A DNA stretch of 64,000 nt, taken from positions 82,463 through 146,462 of the forward strand of contig MEHQ01003819.1 of the NCBI GenBank assembly GCA_008828725.1, written 5' to 3'. The DNA is from Saccharina japonica (Eukaryota > Sar > Phaeophyceae > Laminariales > Laminariaceae). The notes below the pieces were generated by a model. The model was not told where the DNA came from. It made no database searches and saw nothing but the letters and a program-made list of their open reading frames with translations. The first letter of the stretch is position 1, and every line of letters begins with the position of its first letter. Made by a program: the position numbers and the translations under genes. Positions 52,687-63,790 of this stretch are shown in pieces.

Positions 52687-52755
52687 TAGTGTGCGGAGTA
52701 GTGCCCGTTGCGGCGATAGTGCCGGTATTGTTGCCTGGTGCATACCGTGGCACTG
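52687..52755. repeat. Dispersed repeat, copy 2 (partner at 24527-24598)
   Basis: GCGGAGTAGTGCCCGTTGC and CTGGTGCATACCGTGG. Confidence 0.6.
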
Positions 52756-52873
52756 CTGTACAGGGACCGATACTGAACTCACTCACCCGACTCATTCCTA
52801 AAAGTGTACCAGGTACCATACTAAGGAATGTATTGTTGATGAAATCAATCAACTTTTTTCTTTTTTTTTTTAA

Positions 52874-52990
52874 TCCTCCGGCGGATGGGTTAAAATAAAG
52901 CTTACGCCCTCCACACGTCCACGTCTCACTTCGTGTCGTGTGTCAATTCACTCCATGCCCCCTCGGAAGTATCAGCCCTTGCTGTCTACG
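52874..52990. repeat. Dispersed repeat, copy 2 (partner at 9688-9815)
   Basis: CCTCCGGCGGATGGGTTAAA to CCCTTGCTGTCTAC, after a T-rich run as in copy 1. Confidence 0.8.
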
Positions 52991-53089
52991 ACCTTCGGGA
53001 ACTTGAGCATGTTGACCCGACCTGACCCCCGAAGATCAACTATTTTTTTTAGTGACTCATAATGACTTGTACTACCTGCTACGATTACG

Positions 53090-53310
53090 GGCAGCCCTAC
53101 AGTGAATACATAGGACCACATATTGTTACTGAAAACAGGGAAACATACAGGCTTTTTCTTGTCTAATACCGTGTGTGTGTTCTTCACATCAAACCTTCCT
53201 TTCTACCCGTCGACATCCAGCACACCCAGTAGTGCCTATGCCGATTGTTCATCCTAGAGAGGTACCAGTAGGTCATATTAACTATGGTCCCTCGTATTAT
53301 TAATAGTGTG
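53090..53310. mobile_element. MITE family E, copy 3, split by a LINE-D 3' end
   Basis: The left part ends TTGTCTAATACC. The right part resumes TAGGTCATATTAACTATGG. The insert 53169-53274 is a 5'-truncated LINE-D end in minus sense. Confidence 0.7.
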
Positions 53311-53384
53311 GATTCATTAATTTATTAATTTGGACACATGAGGGACACGATGGCACGGATAAGATGTTAGTGGTGTAGGTTGTT

Positions 53385-53990
53385 TCCACATGGAAAGAGA
53401 CGGCAAACAGAGTAGGTACCAGTACCAGACCGACTAGCTGGTAGAACCTGTCTGTACTGCTGGCACAAACCTTCCTCAGCTGACTGGAATGTACTTGTGG
53501 TGTGCTCTGGCTGCCTGTCTTTTCCTGTCGTTCTTAGTCTTGCTCTGTTGGCACTGTTTTTTCGGTTTATTTCATTTCATTTCGTTTCATTTCATTTGGT
53601 TTCTTTTTAACGGGATGTCGCATCTCCTCTGGGACAAGCACGTCACTTTTTCATTTTTATTTTGTCATGCTTTTGTTTGGTTGCTTGATTGTCGATTGGC
53701 TTCAGTATGTTTTACTTTCTATTATTTTTCCTTTTCGCTTTTTTTTTTCTTTTCTTTTTTTCTCTTGCATGCACCTGGATTGCTAGCAGGGTAGGTCTTG
53801 CCTGTCGTATATGGCGTTGCATTGTCTGCTCTGCTTACTGCACTGAGCGTAGTATCTCTGTGTCGTAGTTTTGTGACCACAGAACTGGTACCTTTTTAGG
53901 ATGATGAATCGGCACGGACACTGGGTGTGCTGGATGTCGACGGGTAGAAAGGAAGGTTTAATGTGAAGAACACACACACACACATACATG
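53385..53990 (+). mobile_element. LINE-D 3' UTR copy
   Basis: From GAAAGAGACGGCAAACAGAG through the T-rich tract to AAGGTTTAATGTGAAGAA and (AC)n at 53967-53985. Confidence 0.85.
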
Positions 53991-55227
53991 CCTATTAGTT
54001 CACCCGTCCTCGAGAAAGTTGAGAAGCACAGAACAAAACCGGACGAAGAGAAGGCCGCTACACATACATAATCATCGGAGCAAGATCGGAGACACAGACA
54101 GGTATGCGCGAAGAAAGCCCATCACTATTAATACCCATAACCGTGAGTGGAGACACATACATACAGGTGGGTGCACTATGGATACTACCATTGATCGCTT
54201 CGGGGTTGTGAGAGAGTGATGGCGTGGCGAGGCACCTCGTACTACTGGTGGTCTGGTGGGGCGACACTGCAGGGCGTTTTACAGCACACGCTCGCAGCAT
54301 GGTGTAATACTAAAAACCAATTGTTTCGACGAGTACAGCAATATATAACTTGTTTTGTGTTCGTACCGCAGATCGTGTATCTCCTATCTAGTGCAAGTGT
54401 GACACATTTTATATATATATACAAGCCGGTTGATACACCGCCGTGCACCTCTCTCGTTGTGTGGCCCTGTGGGTTATGACCCTCCAAAAGTGGAGGGTAT
54501 AACCCAGAGACAGGTTCGGCCGCGCATCCTCACATGAAACACACTCATCCATCCGCTACTCTGTGGATGGATACGTATATATATATGTTTGTTTACTACG
54601 ACTGACTACAAGACTACCGTGCTGTACTACAGTACAGTATGTGAATATAACCCCCCGGTCGCCCCTAGGCCCTGGCCCATTTATTTTGTGTTTTTTGTTT
54701 TGTTTTTTCGTGCCCGCTTTTTCGGAATAGCACGAGTCCAAACAAGCTACCTATGGCACCAGGGTTTGGCCATTTTCTCGTAGTTTTGGCTTAGGTTTTG
54801 GTAGCCGTAAGCCACCTTTTTGGGGGCCGTTCACGAGTTTGTTTGTCGTTTTCGCGCAAAAAAGCGAACTATGCAGTATGACACCAGGGGTTTGCCATTT
54901 TTCCACAGTGTGGGCATACGGCATTATATGATATGCGCTGCGCTTACAGTGGCATGCGTTTAAGACGTCGTTGCGTTTTCAGGGTATTTAAACGCATAAT
55001 AGGCGGGGTGTGTGAATATAAACCAACTAACTGCTGAAATACTGAATCGTATGCATATGAGTCAACCGATTTTATGCTGTTTTAGTATTCGGCGAGGTTC
55101 CCGATGCCATCTGGGCATCTAGCCCGGGATTTTAACGAACCCAACGCCAAACGTTGGGGTGGCATAAATAGGCTGCCTATGACATATTTTCTCTTTGTTC
55201 TGCTCCACCCTTTGTGCCCACAATCCT
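53991..55227. other. No supported gene
   Basis: Short frames only. CCTCCAAAAGTGGAGG near 54481 is a small inverted repeat. No shared family seen. Confidence 0.3.
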
Positions 55228-56222
55228 AATGTGTGTGTGTGTGTTCTTCACATTAAACCTTCCTTTCTACATCCAGCACACCCAGTGTCCGTGCCGATTC
55301 TTCATCCTAAAAATGTACCAGTTCTGTCAACTTGGTTCTGTGGTCACAAAACTACGACACAGAGATACTACGCTCAGTGCAGTAAGCAGAGCAGACAATG
55401 CAATGCCATATACTCGTAAGACAGGCAAGACCTACCCTGCTAGCAATCCAGGTGCATGCAAGAAGAAAACAAAGAGAAAAAAAGGAAAAAAGCGAAAAGG
55501 AAAAAATAATAAAAAGTAAATATACTGAGGCAAATCAACAATCAAGCAACCAAATAAAAAGCAAAAAAAGAAAGTGTCGTGCTTCTCCCAGAGGAGATAC
55601 GACCTCCAATAAAAACCAAACGAAATGAAACGAAATGAAATGGACCGAAACAGCGCCAACAGAGCAAGACTAAGAACGACAGGAAAGGACAGCCAGTCGG
55701 AGCACACCAAAGGCCAGCCGAGGCAGGTCTGTGCCCGTAGTACAGGAAGGTTCTACCAGCTATTAATAGTCGGTCTGGCACCTACTCTGTTTGCCGTCTC
55801 TTTCCTGCTTTCGTACTCCCTGGTTTCCCTACGACCCCCCCCATCCTCCGTCTCCATTCCCTTGGGCGCCACCCATACAACGGGTACGTGGCACTTCCTA
55901 CTCAATTCCGTTTCGTTCTCGTGTAACACACGAGAGTCCCGGAAAGAGAACGGGGAGTAACAAAAACAAAATGAATACGTACGTAGCTAAGCAACCAAAG
56001 AAAGCCCTAGGAAAAATACGGAAGGCGGAGAAATAAAGGCAAAAGCGATCACGGCAACATAAATAAGTAAGGGGATAAGAACGAAAGTAGCGATGAAACT
56101 AAAAAAAAGAAAAAAGAAAACAACAACAGGGCCGCGTTCGAAGTGGCTACAGAGGTGCGCGGCACGGGTAGTCTAGGTGGGACTTACTAGTCAGCCTGGT
56201 ACCTTGCTATCCTGTCGGCTGT
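55228..56222 (-). mobile_element. LINE-D 3' UTR copy, about 1 kb
   Basis: TGTGTGTGTTCTTCACATTAAACC at the left. It ends at CTTGCTATCCTGTCGGCTGT, the junction with the ORF2 end seen in the 46-47 kb copy. Confidence 0.85.
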
Positions 56223-56264
56223 AATGGCACGTGTCCACTCCAGCTTATTATGGCTTTGCTTGTG

Positions 56265-56634
56265 TTTCATCTCCTCTGGGAGAAGCACGACACTTTCTTT
56301 CTTTTACTTTGTCATGCTTTTTGTTTGGTTGCTTGATTGTTGATTTGCTTCAGTATATTTACTTTTTATATTCTTTTTTCCTTTTCGCTTTTTTCCTTTT
56401 GTCTCTTTTTTTCTCTTGCATGCATCTGGATTGCTAGCAGGGTAGGTCTTGCCTGTCGTATATGGCATTGCATTGTCTGCTCTGCTTACTGCACTGAGCG
56501 TAGTATCTCTGTGTCGTGGTTTTGTGACCACAGAACTGGTACCTTCTTAGGATGAAGAATCGGCACGGACACTGGATGTGCTGGATGTCGACGGGTAGAA
56601 AGGAAGGTTTAATGTGAAGAACACACACACACAT
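56265..56634 (+). mobile_element. LINE-D 3' UTR fragment
   Basis: CATCTCCTCTGGGAGAAGCAC to TTTAATGTGAAGAACACACAC. Confidence 0.85.
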
Positions 56635-56680
56635 GGAGCCAATTTTGTCAATCGCTATGCCCAATAAATGGGTCAGGCGC

Positions 56681-57032
56681 TAGTCGCCCCGTTAATCTAG
56701 CAGTTAACCACAAATAATATCGCTAAGAGGGTTGAGGTCAGGGGTTCGAGTCTCCGTATGGAGATTTTCATTCTCAAATGGGACAAACTCTGTCGAGAGC
56801 GCCTGTCTCTTTTAGCGTGGATATATAGGCACACTTCGACGAGAGTCGACGAGGTGAGGAGGGGAGAAAGTAGTGCTGAAACATTCTCGCGATGAAATTA
56901 CAAGTCACGTACTACTATATTAGTGGGGAGGGAAGAGAAAAGAGAGCCTGCTTACGTAGTGACCTCGGATCTGAGCTACGACTGACTGAAGAGGGAGAGA
57001 GAAAAGGAGGGCGAATATGCTAAATGGGATGT
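56681..57032 (+). mobile_element. tRNA-derived SINE, copy 8
   Basis: TAGTCGCCCCGTTAATCTAG, A box TAGCAGTTAACC, B box GGGGTTCGAGTCTC. It ends AATGGGAT, where a LINE-D 3' end (57036-57090) begins. Confidence 0.85.
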
Positions 57033-57035
57033 ATG

Positions 57036-57465
57036 TGTGTATGCTTCACATTAAAGCGTCCTTTCTACCCGTCGACATCCAGCACCCGTTGCATGGGTGG
57101 CGCCCAAGTGAATTGAGACGGAGGGTGGGGGGGGTCGTAGGAAACCACGGCGGACGAAAGCAGGAAAGAGACGGCAAACAGAGTAGGTGCTAGACCAACT
57201 AGCTGGTAGAACCTGCCTGTACTACGGGCACAAACCTGCCTCGGCTGGCTGGAAGGTGCCTTTGGTGCGCTCCGGCTGGCTGTCCTTTCCTGTCGTTCTT
57301 AGTCTTGCTCTGTTGGCGCTGTTTCGGTCCATTTCATTTCGTTTCATTTAATTCGGTTTTTTATTGGAGGTCGCATCTCCTCTGGGAGAAGCACGACACT
57401 TTATTTATTTTACTTTGTCATGCTTTTTGTTTGGTTGCTTGATTGTTGATTTGTTGTTGTTGTTG
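57036..57465. mobile_element. Two LINE-D fragments, head to head
   Basis: 57036-57090 is a minus-sense 3' end. 57091-57455 is plus-sense 3' UTR that stops at GATTGTTGATTT, where the (GTT)n tail of retroposon-2 starts. Confidence 0.7.
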
Positions 57466-57927
57466 TTGTTTTTCTTCACATTAAACTCGTTTCAGTTGCT
57501 AATCCCTATAGTCTGATCTAGCAAGATCACGGCCCGTGGTCACAAAAGTGCTAGAGCCATCAGAGAATCCTAAAGAACACGTACACTTAGCAGGGAAAGG
57601 ATACCCAAGTCCGAAGAGGTACACCTAAAATCCCTACAGCATGTTATGCGTGTCCAAAACTGAACTACACGCCCGCAATCTCCATTCGACTACAGCAGCA
57701 TCGTCCCCCCCCCCCCCCCCCCCCCTCCCACTCTTTACCAATGAATTTGCCGACTACAGCGTAACTACTGTCTGAAGTGCTGTCTGTACAAAAACAAACG
57801 GTAGGCGTGGGAACAAGATGGAGCACGCAGCTGCTGTCTGAAGTGCTGCCAGAATGACAGTCCGCGGGCACAAAGTGAAAAAGAACAGCCAACCAAAGCC
57901 ATCATGTCCATTGACAATTACCCGAAT

Positions 57928-58440
57928 CTATCCTGAACGGTCTGTGTTAGGCACAGCATTATAAACATCGACACTGATTAGGAATCGTTCCACATTGAAG
58001 GGGTCTTCCACGATCAGGCACACAATGAAGGCACCCGGGGTGTCCGCGCCATCTCTGCCGCGTCTCTCTACAAAACCAGTGACGTCATCCACACCGACCC
58101 AACAACAACATTCGGGGGAAAAAGCGAAGAATTTGTCAACAGAAAACAGAAAAACGTCACGGGTCGATGTCGTCCGTGCTCCGGATCGCTTCTCCTGTGC
58201 GCTGCTGTGCTGCTGCGCCGGCGCGCTGCTGTGCTGCTGCTCAGGCGCGCCGCTCCGGTGCCGCTCGGCCAGTCCTAGCACGACCACACTCGACCCGCTC
58301 CGTCCGTACACGCTCTCGTTGCTGTCCTTCCCAGTCGGCTCCTCGCTTTCTCTCTCGTTGCACTCAGGGTGCTTGGTCTGAAAAATAAAAATTCTCGCGC
58401 TGAAGGGATTGACCAGTCCAACAACAGCTCGTCGCCACAC
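57928..58440 (-). CDS. Hypothetical ORF in retroposon-2, left copy
   Basis: 170 codons from ATG. The first part is rich in Glu, Ser and Gln (AEQQHSS-like motifs repeated). The second part reads FVERRGRDGADTPGAFIVCL and FLISVDVYNAVP before the stop. A TTTTTCAG precedes ACCAAGCACC, so it could derive from a spliced host gene. No family recognised. The right copy keeps the sequence but is frameshifted near 59895-59950. Substitutions between copies change amino acids, so selection is not evident. Confidence 0.3.
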   Translation of the reverse strand: MWRRAVVGLVNPFSARIFIFQTKHPECNERESEEPTGKDSNESVYGRSGSSVVVLGLAERHRSGAPEQQHSSAPAQQHSSAQEKRSGARTTSTRDVFLFSVDKFFAFSPECCCWVGVDDVTGFVERRGRDGADTPGAFIVCLIVEDPFNVERFLISVDVYNAVPNTDRSG

Positions 58441-58542
58441 GCTCCCTCCTCCTTTGATGGCGAAGCCAGGTTACTGAGACAGTACAGCTCCCTCTAGCAA
58501 ACATACCTAGGGCTGTGTACGTAGTGTCCGTCCACCTTTCTG

Positions 58543-58740
58543 ATGGCGTCTGCCTCCGCGCACAAAAGTGAGATGGACATTGCTGTCTACACCGGCGGCC
58601 AAAAAGGCCCGTGCATCTGGACTTTTGCGCCTGACGCACCAGTGCCGATCCAACTCTACCGCTGCACACGCTTCGCGGCGGGTGCGCAGCAGCAAGAAGG
58701 TATCGGTCCGCTTGAGGGTGAGTCTAGCCTTGCTCGCTAG
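58543..58740 (+). CDS. Short hypothetical ORF antisense to retroposon-2, left copy
   Basis: 65 codons, ATG-started, ordinary composition. GAGGGTGAGT near the end looks like a splice donor. The same frame survives in the other arm (59306-59503, minus strand) with two residue changes, but the opposite strand is also open, so coding strand is undecided. Confidence 0.2.
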   Translation: MASASAHKSEMDIAVYTGGQKGPCIWTFAPDAPVPIQLYRCTRFAAGAQQQEGIGPLEGESSLAR

Positions 58741-58815
58741 AAAGACCCCCCCCCTCGCTATGGGCCATGCCAAAGCAAAGACCTTGCCGAGGCAGCGAGG
58801 GGAAAAAGGGAATTG

Positions 58816-59213
58816 CTTCAGTATATTTACTTGTTATTCTTTTTTCCTTTTCGCTTTTTTTCTTTTTTTCTCTTTTTTTCTCTTGCATGCAGCTGGATTG
58901 CTAGCAGGGTTATTTGTTGATTTGCTTCAGTATATATACTTTTTATTCTTTTTTCCTTTTCGCGTTTTTTCTTTTTTTTCTTTAATTTTCTCTTACATGC
59001 GCTGGATTGCTAGCAGGGTAGGTACTTGCCTGTCGTATATGGCATTGCATTGTCTGCTCTGCTTACTGCACTGAGCGTAGTATCTCTGTGTCGTAGTTTT
59101 GTTACCACATAACTGTTGCACCTTTTTAGGATGAAGAATCGGCACGGACACTGACGGTGTGCTGGATGTCGACGGGTAAAAAGGAAGGTTTAATGTGAAG
59201 AGCACACACACAG
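58816..59213 (+). mobile_element. LINE-D 3' end between the retroposon-2 copies
   Basis: A tandemly repeated GATTTGCTTCAGTATAT T-rich block, then the usual 3' end with GTGAAGAGCACACACACA. Confidence 0.8.
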
Positions 59214-59232
59214 TGTGCCGATTCATCCTAAA

Positions 59233-60590
59233 CTCCCCTTTTTCCCCTCGCTGCCTCGGCAAGGTTTTTGCTTTGGCATGGCCCATAGCGAGGGGGGGGG
59301 TCTTTCTAGCGAGCAAGACTAGACTCACCCTCAAGCGGACCGATACCTTCTTGCTGCTGCGCACCCGCCGCGAAGCGTGTGCAGCGGTAGAGTTGGATCG
59401 GCACTGGTGCGTCAGGCGCAAAAGTCCAGATGCACGGGCCTTTTTGGCCGTCGGTGTAGACAGCAATGTCCATCTCACTTTTGTGCGCGGAGGCAGACGT
59501 CATCAGAAAGGTGGACGGACACTACGTACACAGCCCTAGGTATGTTTGCTAGAGGGAGCTGTACTGTCTCAGTAACCTGGCTTCGCCATCAAAGGAGGAG
59601 GGAGCGTGTGGCGACGAGCTGGAGCCTCAGGGCCGGTTGACCCATTCAGCGCGATAATTTTTATTTTCCAGACCAAGCACCCTGAGTGCAACGAGAGCGA
59701 AAGCGAGGAGCCGACTGGGAAGGACAGCAACGAGAGCGTGTACGGACGGAGCGGGTCGAGTGTGGTCGTGCTAGGACTGGCCGAGCGGCACCGGAGCGGC
59801 GCGCCTGAGCAGCAGCACAGCAGCGCGCCGGCGCAGCAGCACAGCAGCGCACAGGAGCAGCGATCCGGAGCACGGACGACATCGACCCGTGACGAACGGA
59901 CGAACATTTTTGTTTTTTTTGTTGACAAATTCTTCGTTTTTGTTCCCTGAATGTTGTTGTTGGGTCGGTGTGAATGACGTCACTGGTTTTGTAGAGAGAC
60001 GCGGCAGAGATGGCGCGGACACCCCGGGTGCCTTCATTGTGTGCCTGATCGTGGAAGACCCCTTCAATGTGGAACGATTCCTAATCAGTGTCGATGTTTA
60101 TAATGCTGTGCCTAGCACAGACCGTTCAGGATAGATTCGGGTAATTGTCAATGGACATGATGGCTTTGGTTGGCTGTTCTTTTTCACTGTGTCCCCGCGG
60201 ACTGTCATTCTGGCAGCACTTCAGACAGCAGCTGCGTGCTCCATCTTGTTCCCACGCCTACCGTGTGTTTTTGTACAGACAGCACTTCAGACAGTAGTTA
60301 CGCTGTAGTCGGCAAATTCATTGGTAAAGAGGGGGGGACGATGCTGCTGTAGTCGAATGGAGATTGCGGGCGTGTAGTTCAGTTTTGGACACGCATAACA
60401 TGCTGTAGGGATTTTAGGTGTACCTCTTCGGACTTGTGTATCCTTTCCCTGCTAAGTGTACGTGTTCTTTAGGATTCTCTGATGGCTCTAGCACTTTTGT
60501 GACCACGGGCCGTGATCTTGCTAGATCAGACTATAGGGATTAGCAACTGAAACGAGTTTAATGTGAAGAAAAACAACAACAACAAGAGGT
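59233..60590 (+). mobile_element. Retroposon-2, right copy of an inverted pair
   Basis: Starts CCCCTTTTTCCCCTCGCTGCC and ends TTTAATGTGAAGAA then (AAC)n. Open pieces at 59606-59950 and 59889-60134 correspond to the single frame of the left copy. Confidence 0.8.
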
Positions 60591-60591
60591 G

Positions 60592-60806
60592 TAGTTCAGT
60601 TTTGGACACGCATAACATGCTGTAGGGATTTTAGGTGTACCTCTTCGGACTTGTGTATCCTTTCCCTGCTAAGTGTACGTGTTCTTTAGGATTCTCTGAT
60701 GGCTCTAGCACTTTTGTGACCACGGGCCGTGATCTTGCTAGATCAGACTATAGGGATTAGCAACTGAAACGAGTTTAATGTGAAGAAAACAACAACAACA
60801 ACAACA
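60592..60806 (+). mobile_element. Retroposon-2, 5'-truncated third copy in tandem
   Basis: GTGTAGTTCAGTTTTGGACAC to GTGAAGAAAACAACAACAAC repeats 60375-60590 almost exactly, placed directly after the (AAC)n tail of the second copy. Confidence 0.85.
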
Positions 60807-61170
60807 GAGAGATACCAGTTATTATGTGGTTACAAAACTGCGACACAGAGATACTATGCAATGCCATATACGACAGGCACGACCTACCCTGCTAGCAATC
60901 CAGCTGCGCGAAAGAGGAAAAAGAAAAAGAAAAAAAAGCGAAAAGGAAAAATAAAGAGTTTACTTCGAAGTGAATACATGTCATAAAACACATCAACAAA
61001 CAAACAAACAAAAACGAAACAAAAGACAAAGAAAGAATGTGTCGTGCTTCTCCCGGGGGATATGTGACAAACAATATCACATAAAATAAAATTAGAATAT
61101 GAAAACGAAACGATAGGCAACCGAATCACACCATGGTCCAACGAAAGTACCTTCCAGGTATACGAAGCCG
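60807..61170 (-). mobile_element. LINE-D 3' UTR fragment lacking its 3' end
   Basis: GAGATACCAGTTATTATGTGG to CCAGGTATACGAAGCCGAGAC; diverged. Confidence 0.7.
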
Positions 61171-61339
61171 AGACAGGTTTTTACACCCTCTCGTAGATGG
61201 AGCAGATACTGTATATATATGTGTACATAATGCAAGGCTACGCTCCGCGGGCGGCCATACGCCGCCTGCCACGCTCGCTCAAGGAACTAGATCAGACTAC
61301 AGGGTATAATACGATAGAAGACGATGTTGAATTGGCGCA

Positions 61340-61442
61340 GGAATCCGAGGTAATAAGTCGACGAGGAAAGAAAGTGCTGAAATTTGCTCGAGATAAAAAT
61401 ACAAGGCACGTACAGTATAGTGGGGAGGGGGGAGAAGAGTGT
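61340..61442 (+). mobile_element. Diverged SINE fragment
   Basis: GTCGACGAGGAAAGAAAGTGC, TGCTCGAGATAAAAATACAAG and AGTGGGGAGGGGGGAGAAG follow the SINE body. Confidence 0.6.
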
Positions 61443-63459
61443 TTGTGTACGCCGCTGTCAAACGTGTTCTGTTTAACCACGTGCTCATACCATGGGTCGT
61501 CAAGGAGAAGGTAGTAGATAATGTACTCGTACCACCACGTTACCAAATATACACACACAAGTAGAGCCAGTACCTGTCGTCAAAGCCCATCATAAATACT
61601 ACACAGGAGTGAGCCATACCGTTCTGTCACGCTCCACCCTCACATATATACGGGCAGTATCTTATCATCAAAGCCCGGGTCGTATCTTAACATCCCGACT
61701 GCCTCTCGGGGAACAGCTTCACGCGAGGCATCCATCATCTCAGATCATAATGCCTCGCCATACCATATAAAACCCCAATCTCCGTAGACCAGTATTAAAT
61801 CACCACATAACGGGAAACCATTATCGAGCAACCGCATACCACAAACAGCCCCCCTATTCGGTGCGCGATACGATAGGTCCCGAATAACCTATCACCAATT
61901 GCCAGGTGAAACGGCAAGTCCCAAATTCCATAATAAATCATTGCCAAGGTAAAACGCAACCCCAAATTCCATCCTTCATCATTGCCAAGGTAAAACGGCA
62001 ATCCCGATACCAAATCTCTCAATCTCGATTCCAGTATAAATATCCTAAACTATAGCGAGACAGTAACTACGGGAAGGGGAAAATCCAACAAACGTGAGTA
62101 TGCTGGTAAAACCTTCAAACACAATCAATAACACCGTTCTCCCATAAATACCGTACCGCCCGATAACATCGGCCCCCCTGTTGTGTACTCTGTAAGAGCA
62201 CAACAACAGAACATATCTGATATAGAACATCTCAAATCAAATCATAGCAGCCCCCCTGCTTGACACTCCCCTCGGAAGTATACAAGAAGACAACAATCCG
62301 CATCTGAATCCAAAAGTACTATAGGTATCAGTAATTGGTTCCCCTGTACGTTGTGCGCAATTAACCAATAGCCAAAGCGTACGGCACGATTCATCAAGAC
62401 CATCGGCATACTCTACTGACGTATTAACCTTGCTTGGCGTATGGGTACCTCCCAACACTTTCTCCCATTTCCTTAAGAACTCCTGAATTCGAGCGTAAAT
62501 TCTTCAAGTACTTTCCAAAAACCTTTCATGCACATCGAAAACTCCTACTATTATCCCCCAAAACCAAATGCCCCAAAACCCCCGGAAAAAACAAACATAC
62601 AAACGAACCAGTGGATGAAATCACAACAAGTTCACCACAGAGTCACGGTCAAAACGAAACGTCTTAGCATGCAATAGTCTGATGAGAAAATCGGCATGCT
62701 GCTCTGCCGACCGTACGTGTTAATCTCAAACTACCCGTTAGACACATGCTCCAGACATCTACGTCCTAGAGTCGAACCATACACAGACACCAGCGCGCAT
62801 AACTGCTGCACCAGAGTAAAATCCTGCGACATCAGTATGACCCCTAAACCCCTCAACTATAAAATCAAAAACCAAATTCAAGTCCAAACCCACAAACCAT
62901 AACATCAGCGGTCAATGATAAATAAGCACCGTAGACAACGAAACAAGCAGAACGTCGTTGTCGTTGTATGCGTGCACTCATGTACAAGGCTGCTCGATCC
63001 AGCGTTATAAGCCAACTATCCTCTTATTAAAACAAACATGTATTAGTCCCTCGATACACCAGGTAAAGTATAATCTTTCAATCATACCCCAGGTCATGAT
63101 AAATGGACTGCCATAACCGATACGTGACAATATACAGCTGTTGATGCTGTTATTTTATAGTATTCTGACATCGTACTTCAGAGGTCGTAGTACGCAATTC
63201 CGAATGCCAAATATCAGATACAAGTATAACAGGTGCATATAACTCTACTCGTATATCCAATGCAAGCATTGTACAATCCAAGCGTCATACATATTTCGGC
63301 GCGTTAATCCCTACTGAAATAAACGATCCAAAAACATTTAATCTACCGTAGGCCATTGCTACTAAACGACCCCAACCCCACACGCTCAACCCCCGTTTCC
63401 TGCTCCCTACCCCACGGTCTCGACGTTTGTTTTCCGCCGCGGCTCAACGTCACCGCGGC
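61443..63459. other. Unassigned AT-rich stretch, possible LTR-type remnant
   Basis: A CATTGCCAAGGTAAAACG unit recurs about three times at 61895-62010. On the minus strand a 73-codon frame (62237-62458) ends just before GAGGGGAGTGTCAAGC, which resembles a polypurine tract followed by TG of an LTR. No pol motif supports this. Confidence 0.3.
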
Positions 63460-63518
63460 ATGGACTACATCTCACAAATCCGCAGAGTGAGGGTGCAGTT
63501 TGACTCGTTGGGCAAAGG
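63460..63518 (+). CDS. Possible first exon, mitochondrial ribosomal protein mL53-like
   Basis: ATG at 63460 opens MDYISQIRRVRVQFDSLGKG, followed at once by donor-like GG|GTAAGG. The VRVQFDPxxK pattern resembles the N-terminus of the L51/S25/CI-B8-fold protein mL53. Only 20 residues are visible and no second exon could be fixed. Speculative. Confidence 0.2.
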
Positions 63519-63790
63519 GTAAGGGGACAACTCGTGCACCGGGTGCTTGGCACAGTATTGCTCACGAAGAGCGGTGGGTCGAGAGTCGGGAAGCCATGAG
63601 GCTGGTAGAAGAAGAGGAATAAAAATATATATCAATTATATTATGTTAACTAACTTATTGTGAGCAAGGGGGCCTCTCATCCCCAAGCTCTATGACCCTT
63701 GAGAACAGGTCAAACAATATGTGACCCATCCCGGGAAACATAATTCACTCAATCCATCTTCGTTGATGAATTGCAGTCACACAACCAAGG
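63519..63790. other. No feature seen
   Basis: AT-rich sequence between the two possible exons. Confidence 0.25.

Larger units (their letters stand above)
57455..58815 (-). mobile_element. Retroposon-2, left copy of an inverted pair
   Basis: Read on the minus strand it starts CCCTTTTTCCCCTCGCTGCC and ends AACGAGTTTAATGTGAAGAA plus (AAC)n. Nearly identical to 59233-60590 in inverse order. An 18-C run lies near 57707-57724. Confidence 0.8.

Noticed and set aside
51136..56664. A recurrent peptide of about 60-70 residues (HIKPSFLPVDIQHTQCPC and similar) on several copies
   Set aside because: It is the antisense of the LINE-D 3' UTR, recurring because the repeat recurs. It has no start conservation and frames break in several copies.
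62237..62458. C-terminus of a copia-type polyprotein
   Set aside because: A polypurine-like GAGGGGAG precedes TG, but no RNase H or integrase motif is present and no second LTR copy is in the window.
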